Of a DNA stretch of 64,000 nucleotides, positions 1-9,167 are shown piece after piece (position 1 is the stretch's first letter; each line of letters opens with the position of its first letter). The stretch is from Rhizobiaceae bacterium. Lineage in GTDB: Bacteria > Pseudomonadota > Alphaproteobacteria > Rhizobiales > Rhizobiaceae. The notes beneath the pieces were generated by a model. The model saw nothing but the letters and a program-made list of their open reading frames with translations. It did no database searches and was not told the origin of the DNA. A program made the translations under genes and the position numbers. The DNA lies in contig JAEPNK010000002.1 of NCBI GenBank assembly GCA_017643495.1, positions 496,001 to 560,000 of the forward strand, in the 5' to 3' direction.

Positions 1-1017
<1,017 letters not shown>

Positions 1018-1662
1018 TCAAGTTTGATTGCAAAGGGCCATGAACTGGTCCACTGCCCTTTGAGAAATGGTTTCAATATTGCCGGGTGCCTGAAGGGATG
1101 TGTCGCCAAGCAAGGCACGGATTTGAGTGTCGGCAACAACCAGCCCGAAAAAGGTTCGAAAAGCCGTATCATCATCAGCGGTCAGATAGCCCGCTTTCCG
1201 TCCCAGTGCAAAAATCGGCTCCAAGCGTTGGCGCATGGTGAGTGGCCCGTTTTCAAGCACGATTTCACCAAGCCGCGTCTCCCTGTTTCCGGCATGTGAT
1301 ACGGCCAGTCGATTGAGCGCGATCGAAACATCCCCGGTAATGACCTTCAACCAGTTTCCTGCAAATTCACGCAGGGTGCGTTTGAAAACGCCAAGCTCCA
1401 GCCGGTGCGGGTCCAACCTTGGCATGACTACCTTGGAAGCCTGCCATTGCACAGTGGCTGTCAGCAGGCCGTCACGGTCACCAAACCAGCGATAAAGGGT
1501 TTCTTTTGAACAGGATGCACGCTTCGCAACACTGGCCATGGAGAACCGGTCGCCCTCCTCCACCATCAGGTCGAGAACGGCATCTAGCACTTCCTGTTCC
1601 CGTTTGCTGGGGTCGGAGGTTTCGCTATCTGGCGCAGTTTTCAAGAGCGTTGCATCATTCAT
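1018..1662 (-). CDS. TetR/AcrR-family transcriptional regulator
   Basis: A 214-residue one-component regulator. The N-terminal helix-turn-helix spans about residues 20-70 (SKREQEVLDAVLDL, then FSMASVAKRASCSKETLYRWF), a typical TetR recognition helix. The remainder is a helical ligand-binding domain ending in a TetR_C-type segment (AVDQFMALC). The gene lies 24 bases upstream of ilvC and is codirectional. A perfect 14-bp palindrome sits ten bases before its start codon, so autoregulation and possible control of ilvC are likely. The ligand cannot be inferred. Confidence 0.9.
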   Translation of the reverse strand: MNDATLLKTAPDSETSDPSKREQEVLDAVLDLMVEEGDRFSMASVAKRASCSKETLYRWFGDRDGLLTATVQWQASKVVMPRLDPHRLELGVFKRTLREFAGNWLKVITGDVSIALNRLAVSHAGNRETRLGEIVLENGPLTMRQRLEPIFALGRKAGYLTADDDTAFRTFFGLVVADTQIRALLGDTSLQAPGNIETISQRAVDQFMALCNQT

Positions 1663-1671
1663 GCCAGAGCA

Positions 1672-1685
1672 GTACCGTACGGTAC
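1672..1685. promoter_or_regulatory. Palindromic operator, probably bound by the adjacent TetR protein
   Basis: GTACCGTACGGTAC is a perfect 14-bp palindrome located 10-23 bases upstream of the TetR start. Its position between any promoter and the start codon fits an autorepression site. Seen directly as a palindrome; the assignment to the TetR protein is inference. Confidence 0.6.
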
Positions 1686-1771
1686 GGTTCTATTCAAGGG
1701 GAAAATTTGAATTTCTGCTCGGCTCCCGGTTCAGGAACGAGCGTGACAACCCTCAATCAGGCAGGTACTGG

Positions 1772-2677
1772 TCAGGGATTGGGCGCGGTAATGTTGAAGT
1801 GTGAAACGCCCAACTGTGGCATGAACTTCTCCATGCAGTTACCGGGGCCATCTGTAAACATCCACGGATGGGTGAGATAGGTATTGATCGTGAATTCCTC
1901 CCCCGGATCAAGATCAGCATAGCTGACTGGCATTCCGTCAAATCCCACCCACATGACACTTCTGTAGGCTCCGCTCATGTTCCGGAAAGTAAGCGTGACC
2001 GGAAAATCAGACTTCACTGATTGCTGGTATTGGGGGTGATCGCAAAGATCACGGCGTGGATCAGCAGAATCGGGAAGCCTGTTTTCCTCATTGTCCGGAT
2101 CCCGCGTGGAAACGGGTGCAGGATCATCATGTTGCTCAATTCCGGAACCAGAATAATGGCGACAGTCTGCCAAAAAATTGCTGATCGGGCGGAAACTGCC
2201 CTTCAGGTCCAGTGTATTGGAACGGTTCGCGATTGAGTATTCTATCTGACTGGCCTTTTGCATGCTTTTCCAGAGAGCATCATCATTGTCGATAACAAGT
2301 TCAATGCCGGAGACACCTTCCTCAAAGTTCTCCGAAGTGATGTGGGCAGAACGGCTTGAATTGAAATCTCCGGCCTTGAAATTAACTTCCACAGCCTTTC
2401 CGGGCTCAAATCCGGTGACATCAATACCAAAGGTTACCTTGGAAAACGTCCCGCTCGAACCTGCCGTGCATATGCCGCTGACAGCCACTGCATCAGTTTC
2501 CGGTATTCCAAAGACCAGAATTGATACCGTTCGGCCTCCGTTCAGGTCATCATTAAATTGGTAGTACTGCCATTGCCTGTCATCACCAGACTGGGCAGAT
2601 GCTGCACTGGTGGTAGCCGCTACTACCAGAAATGTCATTGCAGACAGGAATGCGGCCCTGTTCGAATAACTGTTCAT
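1772..2677 (-). CDS. Exported protein with a C-terminal VHL-beta-like domain
   Basis: The start chosen is MNSYSNRAAFL, whose ATG overlaps the stop of the upstream gene (ATGA), giving 301 residues; an earlier in-frame start would place a positively charged stretch before the signal peptide. A Sec signal peptide ends at ASAASAQ-like residues (about 26). The middle has no recognised domain. The last 85 residues closely follow the von Hippel-Lindau beta-domain pattern: an F-x-N strand, then MWVGFDG, SYADLDPGEE, and THPWMFTDG. Trp, Tyr, His and Trp fall at positions matching the human hydroxyproline-pocket residues W88, Y98, H115 and W117. No function is known for bacterial secreted versions; it may bind peptides or the cell wall. 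Confidence 0.75.
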   Translation of the reverse strand: MNSYSNRAAFLSAMTFLVVAATTSAASAQSGDDRQWQYYQFNDDLNGGRTVSILVFGIPETDAVAVSGICTAGSSGTFSKVTFGIDVTGFEPGKAVEVNFKAGDFNSSRSAHITSENFEEGVSGIELVIDNDDALWKSMQKASQIEYSIANRSNTLDLKGSFRPISNFLADCRHYSGSGIEQHDDPAPVSTRDPDNEENRLPDSADPRRDLCDHPQYQQSVKSDFPVTLTFRNMSGAYRSVMWVGFDGMPVSYADLDPGEEFTINTYLTHPWMFTDGPGNCMEKFMPQLGVSHFNITAPNP

Positions 2678-3372
2678 GAGCGTGTACACCGGTCTTCGAT
2701 ACCATCGAGGTTTAGATACACCTCGTTTCCGCCATGTTCCCATACAGTGTAGCGGCCATCGGAATACTTGCTGCCGGACCCGGATATGACATTGGGAAGG
2801 CGGCCCGGCCCCTTGAAACCGTCATGGGTCCAGGAAACCCAGTTTTCCTCCCCCTCGCTTTCAAAGACCAGCGTAAGCGGGATACCCTCATTACAGGTAT
2901 ACTCAACAACTGTGCTGGAATAGGCATTGCCGACCTGCCCACCGCCATCATCGCTTTGTGTGGATGCCTGATCATGGGCGTCAATTATCTGATAAAGCAC
3001 AAACTTTCTGCCGCCATCATCACTGTAGATAACTTCCTTGCGATGCAGGTCCAATTGCAGGTTAACACCGCGACTGTCATCGCGGAGATAAACCGACCAG
3101 TCATCCCTTTGGGTTTCGCGGAAATTGAAACTGGTGCCATTGTTTCCCAATTCTCGCCAATTGCCCCTTCCATCATTGAAAAATCGCCCCTCCGGTGTGG
3201 CAACAAACTGCACAGTTCGGCCATTCACCCCAAAATTGGCTTGGACAAGGCCTCCAATTTTCGTATCTGCCAGAATTGCCGGATTCAGGAATTGCCCCGC
3301 TTTGGCGTATGCTGGAAAAAACGCGGTAATTGACACTGCCAATGCAACTTGCCGCAGTAAATTGTGTCTCAT
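2674..3372 (-). CDS. Exported protein with C-terminal MliC-like (lysozyme inhibitor) domain
   Basis: A 232-residue protein with a clear signal peptide (RHNLLRQVALAV, cleavage after AKA near residue 25). Residues 30-135 form an uncharacterised beta-rich domain. Residues about 155-230 match the MliC pattern: YTCNEG at the start, SGSGSKYSDG and VWEHGG in the middle, and a closing Cys (DRC) that could pair with the first. MliC-family proteins inhibit c-type lysozyme in the periplasm or envelope. The Lys usual in the WxKG motif is His here, so inhibition is uncertain. It is translationally coupled (ATGA) to the VHL-beta-like gene, so the two are probably partners in one envelope process. Confidence 0.75.
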   Translation of the reverse strand: MRHNLLRQVALAVSITAFFPAYAKAGQFLNPAILADTKIGGLVQANFGVNGRTVQFVATPEGRFFNDGRGNWRELGNNGTSFNFRETQRDDWSVYLRDDSRGVNLQLDLHRKEVIYSDDGGRKFVLYQIIDAHDQASTQSDDGGGQVGNAYSSTVVEYTCNEGIPLTLVFESEGEENWVSWTHDGFKGPGRLPNVISGSGSKYSDGRYTVWEHGGNEVYLNLDGIEDRCTRS

Positions 3373-3527
3373 TTGAAATCCCCTCCCGTTCCGGCATCCC
3401 GGTGCCGATGGTTAACCACTTTGCAGGTCAAGCTTTTCGAAACTGTGCAATCTGTCACAGAACCGGCTCAAAATGCGGTTCAGATCTGAGCATACACCTG
3501 CGTGAATGTGTAATGGTACCAATTTTT

Positions 3528-3547
3528 GGGGTGGAAGTTTCCACTCC
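3528..3547. promoter_or_regulatory. Inverted repeat upstream of the aldehyde dehydrogenase gene
   Basis: GTGGAA-GT-TTCCAC is perfect at 3531-3544 and extends to nine-base arms with one mismatch. It lies about 55 bases before the aldehyde dehydrogenase start, in the intergenic region divergent from the MliC-like operon. A regulator binding site is plausible; no cognate regulator is adjacent. Confidence 0.35.
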
Positions 3548-3599
3548 GGGTGAATAGGTTTGCTGAAAGCACTGATGCAAACAAAATGAGAGTATTTCG

Positions 3600-5045
3600 A
3601 TGAAGGACATGCGGAAGTTTTACATCAATGGTGAATGGGTTGATCCGAAAGAGGGAACGGACCTTGAAGTCATCAACCCTTCAACGGAAGAAGCAATAGC
3701 TGTCATCTCGTTGGGCGGAAAGGCCGATGCAGAAGCTGCTATTTCAGCGGCAAAAGCAGCCTTTCCTTCCTGGAGCAATTCAACAAAAGCCGAGCGCATT
3801 GAATTGCTGGAAGCAATTCTCGACGTTTACAAGAAACGTTCAGACGAAATGGGCGCAACAATCTCGGACGAGATGGGAGCTCCCATAAGCATGTCACAGA
3901 CCGCACAATCAGGTGCTGGTGCTGGACATATCAAGGCATTCATTCATGCCCTGAAAGACTATGAGTTTGAACGCCCACTGCGCGAAAATGCACCCAATGA
4001 CCGCATTCTCCATGAGCCGATTGGCGTTTGCGGCCTGATTACTCCCTGGAACTGGCCGATGAACCAGATCGCCCTGAAAGTAATTCCTGCCATTGGCACG
4101 GGATGCACCTCAATCCTGAAACCATCGGAGCTTTCTCCGCTTTCAGCTATGCTCTTTACCGAGATCTTGCATGAAGCCGGTGTTCCAAAAGGTGTTTACA
4201 ACCTGGTTAACGGCGATGGTCCGGGCGTCGGCACAACCTTGTCTGGTCACAAGGACGTCGACATGATTTCCTTTACCGGTTCAACTCGAGCAGGTTCAGC
4301 CATCACCAAGAATGCCGCTGATAGCGTCAAGCGGGTTTGCCTGGAACTTGGTGGCAAGGGAGCAAACATCGTCTTTGCCGATGCCGATGAAAAAGCCGTG
4401 AAGCGGGGTGTAATCCATTGCTTCAACAATACCGGGCAATCGTGTAACGCCCCTACCCGCATGCTGGTTGAGCGCTCCCGCTATGACCAGGCTGTTGAAG
4501 AGGCCCGGGGACTGGCAGAGGCAACGGCTGTTGACGTTGCATCCAATGAAGGCCGCCATATCGGCCCGCTTGTAAGCCAGATGCAATTTGACAAGGTACA
4601 AAACCTCATTGAAGTCGGCATCAAGGAAGACAAGGCACGTCTTGTGGCCGGTGGCCTTGGGCGGCCTGATGGCATGAACCGCGGCTACTTCGTGCGGCCA
4701 ACAGTCTTTGCTGACTGTACCAACGACATGCGCATCTGTCAGGAAGAGATATTCGGACCGGTTCTCTCAATGATGCCTTTCGACAGCGAGGAGGAAGCCA
4801 TCGCGATTGCCAATGACACAGACTACGGGCTAACAAACTACATCCAGACAACGGATGGAGAAAAGGCTAACCGCGTTGCCCGCCAGATGCGTACCGGCAT
4901 GGTCGACATCAACGGACAGTCACGCTCTTCCGGGGCTCCGTTTGGCGGGTACAAGCAATCCGGTAATGGTCGCGAAGGCGGACCTTGGGGACTGGAAGAG
5001 TTTCTTGAAGTCAAGGCCGTGGGCGGATGGACCCCTGAGGGCTGA
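3600..5045 (+). CDS. NAD(P)-dependent aldehyde dehydrogenase
   Basis: A 481-residue cytoplasmic enzyme of the ALDH superfamily that oxidises an aldehyde to its carboxylic acid. Visible landmarks are TPWNWPMNQ in the cofactor domain, the Rossmann loop FTGSTRAG, the general base Glu249 in LELGGKG and the catalytic Cys282 in NNTGQSCNAP; the C-terminal EEIFGPVLS segment is also present. The first ATG is preferred because GAGAG lies eight bases upstream. It is a single gene, followed by a hairpin. Sequence flavour is that of the betaine-aldehyde/vanillin/aldehyde group, but the substrate cannot be fixed. Confidence 0.92.
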   Translation: MKDMRKFYINGEWVDPKEGTDLEVINPSTEEAIAVISLGGKADAEAAISAAKAAFPSWSNSTKAERIELLEAILDVYKKRSDEMGATISDEMGAPISMSQTAQSGAGAGHIKAFIHALKDYEFERPLRENAPNDRILHEPIGVCGLITPWNWPMNQIALKVIPAIGTGCTSILKPSELSPLSAMLFTEILHEAGVPKGVYNLVNGDGPGVGTTLSGHKDVDMISFTGSTRAGSAITKNAADSVKRVCLELGGKGANIVFADADEKAVKRGVIHCFNNTGQSCNAPTRMLVERSRYDQAVEEARGLAEATAVDVASNEGRHIGPLVSQMQFDKVQNLIEVGIKEDKARLVAGGLGRPDGMNRGYFVRPTVFADCTNDMRICQEEIFGPVLSMMPFDSEEEAIAIANDTDYGLTNYIQTTDGEKANRVARQMRTGMVDINGQSRSSGAPFGGYKQSGNGREGGPWGLEEFLEVKAVGGWTPEG

Positions 5046-5074
5046 TCCGCAAACTGCCTGATATCGTAAAAACG

Positions 5075-5109
5075 AAACGCCGGCGTCAATACAATTGGCA
5101 CCGGCGTTT
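5075..5109 (+). terminator. Hairpin terminator after the aldehyde dehydrogenase gene
   Basis: Nine-base arms AAACGCCGG and CCGGCGTTT are separated by 17 bases and followed by a T-rich stretch (TCGTGTTTGTTTG). It lies 30 bases after the stop codon. Confidence 0.55.
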
Positions 5110-5167
5110 TCGTGTTTGTTTGCCAAGAAGCAAGCAGAACAGGACTTTATTCATACATAGAGAAAAA

Positions 5168-5244
<77 letters not shown>

Positions 5245-5490
5245 ACATACCTATTCGGTAGCCAGTGAAATACTGTCATCTCCCCCCCATTGCAAGGGGG
5301 AAGTTTCCAGTTTCCGGAAAATTCCGTCCATGCCTTCCATCATTAACCCTGAATGCAACAATGGCTTACCCACAGCCTATTCATTCTGGACCCGTGGGCT
5401 GACTGTCGTTATTAACAAACTGTTAACAATTCTGGTGCCTGCTGGGTTTGTGCCCAACGCTGATTCCTGAACAGCGCCTGCAGACAGAGG

Positions 5491-8400
5491 ATGAACAAGC
5501 GTTTGAATATGCAAAAACAAGGTCATTCATATCTCGATCTTTCGGTTCTGCCGGAACTTCGCACAAGCATACTTTCCAGCGATGGGGTTGTTCTTTTCAA
5601 CAGTGAGTTGACGAGCATCATCTGGGCAAATGCGAGTGGTGCCAGATTGTTTGGAGGCAAGGGTGTCGCAGACCTGCTTAGGGCCAAACTGTCTGATGAC
5701 CAGGCAATGGTTCGCCAGATAAGGAATTCTGCGACCCAGTTGAAAGGCAACAAGCCGATCACGCGGGGGTTCCGGCTGAAACAGGGCGCACGGTCAATCC
5801 TGCTGCAATTCGAAATCCGTTCCATCAGGCTTCCCGACAAAGACAGCGGTATTCTGGTTACCAGTTATGCCGACCATGATGAACAAGAGACGGAAGAGAA
5901 CATGGCTGCGGGAGCTGTGGAATCGCTTGACGGCTTTGCAGATGCAGCTGCCATTCTGGATGATTTCGGCATGCCGATTGCCTCATCACAGGATTTTGCC
6001 GATCTTGGGCCGGATGAAGATGTACTCGCCGGTTTGATAAACGAACTTCGCGACGAAGACGATCGGCTCATCAAGCGGCCTGTTCCCGGACTTTCCGGAA
6101 ACATCATGGCCATCGGACTGGCTCGTCTGACAGATGAACCAGGCAGAAACCTTCTTGTTCTCGCCGACACCAACGAACCGGCTGATGCACCAACAGAAAA
6201 TGGTGATGCCCTGTTGGAGGAGGAAGTCTCCTCACCGCTCCATTCAACCGCAGAAACAGTTTCACCATCCGGTGATACGGGCCCTTCCGACGAAGACGAA
6301 GACACTGAGTATGACGATAGCGATGACGGCGAAGAAACCGGCTCATACAGGGATGATGAAGATCAGGACGGGGATACGGTAATCGCAACCGGCGCGTCCG
6401 GCTTGCTGCCGTTTGACTCCGATACACCTGCTCAGGCCGATGACAAAGATACAATCGTTGAGATTGTCGGTGACGAACCGGATGAAACAATGGCCAGCGA
6501 ACAGGAGCTTTCCAGCGAAGACACACTGGAAGCGACCCCTGATGACGGGAAAACAGTCAATGAATCCAGCCACGCCGACAAGGCAGATGAAACATCCGCT
6601 GATGAAGTTGATAATGCGCAATCAACGGAAGAGACTGTTGGCGGGAATTTTCTGTATCTGAATGAAAAGGAAGATGTCCGCTTTGCCTGGTCAATAGACA
6701 GTGACGGAGTTTTCCGCACAGTATCGCCCGAACTGGGACGCACCGTCGGCCCGAATTCCGCCAACATTCTGGGACGCAGCTGGCAAGACGTTTCCCTCGA
6801 ACTGGGCCTGGATCCTGACGGAGAAGTAGCTGCAAAATTTGCAAGGCAGGATACCTGGTCCGGAAAATCGGTTCTTTGGCCCGTCCAGGGCACTGACATG
6901 TCTGTCCCGGTAGATCTTGCCGCCCTCCCCGTGTTCGGCGCTGATCGGGTATTTGAGGGTTTCCGCGGCTTTGGCATAATCCGCACAATCGATGCAGTAG
7001 TGGACCCCGAAGCTACAGGCATGGCGCTCGTAAAACCCAATCCGGATGAATTGGAAGAGGTTGAAGCTGAGACCAGACAGATTGCGGAAAACGATGATCT
7101 CTCAGATGATGCCCACGCCGATGATGATAGTGAACCGGACATCATCCTGAACAACACACTGGATACAGATACTGAAAGCACCTCCAATGCCACAGAGGAA
7201 GAGCAGGAGCAGGATGATGTTCATCCTGACACCGGCACTCCCGATCAACCTGAAGAAGAACTCGCTGACGAAGCTGACAATACCGAGGATAATGACAAGA
7301 TAATCAGGCTTGTTCCAAGAGCGTTCCAACCCCTGCATCATGAATTGAGTGCCCGGGAAAACCATGCATTTGAAGCAATTGGTGAGAAACTCCGGGATCA
7401 TGCGCAAGAAGCATCTGGAGATAGCGACAATGTAGCACCTTCTGCAGACCATCTCGACACATCGCTGATGGAAACGCTTCCTGTTGCCATTCTTGTTTAC
7501 CGCACGAACGAACTTCTTTTTGCCAACCAACGCTTCTTCGAGACAACCGGATACGACCGGCTGGATGACCTGACGGAAGCCGGTGGCATTGATGCAATAC
7601 TCAATGCTGGTGATAATGAGGAAAGTGATGCCTCAGTCGGACAGTATATTGTAAGCCGGGATGGCCGGAAGATTGCGGTAGAGCCTGTTCTTCACACGGT
7701 TCCCTGGATGGGTGACAAAGCTTTGCTGCTTTCGTTCTCCATTACCGATGAACTGATCATCGACGAACCTGTTGCCCTTGAAATAACCACCAGCAGCGAA
7801 ATTCAGAACATTCTGGATACGGCGAGTGACGGCATTGTACTGATGGAACCTGATGGTACGGTCATATCGATCAATGCATCCGCCGAAGCCCTGTTTGGAC
7901 TTACCTTTGATGAAGCAACCGGTTCAGATTTTGTCGATTTCTTTGCCCCGGAGAGCAAGGAAACCGTCTCCAATTATCTGGAAACATTATCGGAGCCCGG
8001 TGTCGAGAGCCTGTTGAACGATGGTCGTGATGTGATAGCGACCGAAAAAAACGGCGGGCTTATTCCAATCTTTCTGACCGTTTCCAGAATGGAAAGCTCG
8101 AACAAGTTTTGCGCCGTCGTCAGGGACATGACGAGTTGGAAAAAGGTTGAGGAAGAACTCATCCAGTCCAAACGTGATGCAATCCGCGCCAGTGAGCAGA
8201 AAACCGATTTTCTGGCCCATATCAGCCATGAAATCCGTACTCCGCTTAACGCGATAATCGGCTTTTCCGATGTCATGCTTGAGGAAAAATTCGGCCCCAT
8301 CGACAATCAGCGTTACAGGGACTACCTGCGCGACATAAACCGGTCAGGCTCCCATGTTCTGGAACTTGTGAATGACCTTCTGGACCTCTCCAAAATCGAA

Positions 8401-8898
8401 GCAGGCAAGCTGGAATTGTCTTTCGAAGCGGTTGAACTGAACCAGATTGTGGCGGAAACAGTCGCGCTGCTGCAACCACAGGCCAACAGTAACCGGATCA
8501 TTATCCGGACATCGCTGTCCAGGGCCGTTCCAAAAGTTGTTGCCGACCCGCGAAGCATACGCCAGATCATTCTCAACCTGGTTTCCAATGCCATCAAGTT
8601 TTCACCGCCAAACAGCCAGGTCATCGTTTCCACCCTCTACGAAAGCAATGGAGAGGTGGCGATGCGTGTACGGGACACCGGAGACGGAATGACCAAGCGT
8701 GAGATCGAAGAGGCCATGAAACCCTTTAACCAGTTGCACAGCGTCAGCGAACGGGCCGGAGAAGGTACCGGGCTTGGACTACCGCTTACCAAGGCACTTG
8801 TTGAAGCGAACCGCGCCCTGTTTGACCTCGAGAGCGAGCCGGGAACCGGTACGATCGCCCATGTCCAGTTTCCAACGCAGCGCGTCCTGACAGACTGA
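5491..8898 (+). CDS. Large soluble PAS-domain sensor histidine kinase, PdhS type
   Basis: An 1135-residue multidomain kinase. No membrane segment is visible. An N-terminal sensor-like region (DLSVLPELRTSILSSDG) is followed by a very acidic linker (about residues 230-400), a second PAS-like region, another acidic stretch (about 530-640) and two PAS domains (about 670-890). The kinase core has the H-box with phospho-acceptor His913 (HISHEIRTP), the N-box LNLVSNAIKF, the G1 box RDTGDGM and the G2 box GEGTGLGL. This layout matches PdhS/DivJ/PleC-related kinases that act on the single-domain regulator DivK in Hyphomicrobiales cell polarity and division. Which of the several PdhS paralogues it is cannot be decided. 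A weak ribosome-binding site makes the exact start uncertain. Confidence 0.8.
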   Translation: MNKRLNMQKQGHSYLDLSVLPELRTSILSSDGVVLFNSELTSIIWANASGARLFGGKGVADLLRAKLSDDQAMVRQIRNSATQLKGNKPITRGFRLKQGARSILLQFEIRSIRLPDKDSGILVTSYADHDEQETEENMAAGAVESLDGFADAAAILDDFGMPIASSQDFADLGPDEDVLAGLINELRDEDDRLIKRPVPGLSGNIMAIGLARLTDEPGRNLLVLADTNEPADAPTENGDALLEEEVSSPLHSTAETVSPSGDTGPSDEDEDTEYDDSDDGEETGSYRDDEDQDGDTVIATGASGLLPFDSDTPAQADDKDTIVEIVGDEPDETMASEQELSSEDTLEATPDDGKTVNESSHADKADETSADEVDNAQSTEETVGGNFLYLNEKEDVRFAWSIDSDGVFRTVSPELGRTVGPNSANILGRSWQDVSLELGLDPDGEVAAKFARQDTWSGKSVLWPVQGTDMSVPVDLAALPVFGADRVFEGFRGFGIIRTIDAVVDPEATGMALVKPNPDELEEVEAETRQIAENDDLSDDAHADDDSEPDIILNNTLDTDTESTSNATEEEQEQDDVHPDTGTPDQPEEELADEADNTEDNDKIIRLVPRAFQPLHHELSARENHAFEAIGEKLRDHAQEASGDSDNVAPSADHLDTSLMETLPVAILVYRTNELLFANQRFFETTGYDRLDDLTEAGGIDAILNAGDNEESDASVGQYIVSRDGRKIAVEPVLHTVPWMGDKALLLSFSITDELIIDEPVALEITTSSEIQNILDTASDGIVLMEPDGTVISINASAEALFGLTFDEATGSDFVDFFAPESKETVSNYLETLSEPGVESLLNDGRDVIATEKNGGLIPIFLTVSRMESSNKFCAVVRDMTSWKKVEEELIQSKRDAIRASEQKTDFLAHISHEIRTPLNAIIGFSDVMLEEKFGPIDNQRYRDYLRDINRSGSHVLELVNDLLDLSKIEAGKLELSFEAVELNQIVAETVALLQPQANSNRIIIRTSLSRAVPKVVADPRSIRQIILNLVSNAIKFSPPNSQVIVSTLYESNGEVAMRVRDTGDGMTKREIEEAMKPFNQLHSVSERAGEGTGLGLPLTKALVEANRALFDLESEPGTGTIAHVQFPTQRVLTD

Positions 8899-8928
8899 CC
8901 AACACTTTTTCCCGGCAGAATCTGCACA

Positions 8929-8957
8929 AAAAAAAGGCTCCGAAACATCGGAGCCTT
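8929..8957 (-). terminator. Rho-independent terminator, mainly for the minus-strand acetoacetyl-CoA synthetase gene
   Basis: Arms AAGGCTCCG and CGGAGCCTT (8934-8957) lie next to a run of eight A, which reads as a U-tract on the minus strand. It sits between convergent genes and may also slow plus-strand transcription from the kinase gene. Confidence 0.7.
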
Positions 8958-9167
8958 AGAAATAAAGTGTGAGAGCACCAGCACTTTGAATAAGGGAAAG
9001 GGACAGATATTAGCCCTTTGTTAAGAGGATGATGCCCTCAATTTCTAAACAAATCCTTAATTTTTACCGATTGGTAATACTCTGACTGTTGCAATTCGGG
9101 CCAAGGTTAATTTTCCGGTAGGGATTTGTTAACTTCTGGCCCATTTGAAAGCGCAACTATTTGCCAA

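Noticed and set aside
6432-7193. A 253-codon Ser-rich minus-strand frame inside the PdhS-type kinase gene
   Set aside because: It is the complement of the acidic linker (Asp/Glu codons read as Ser/Phe/Val).
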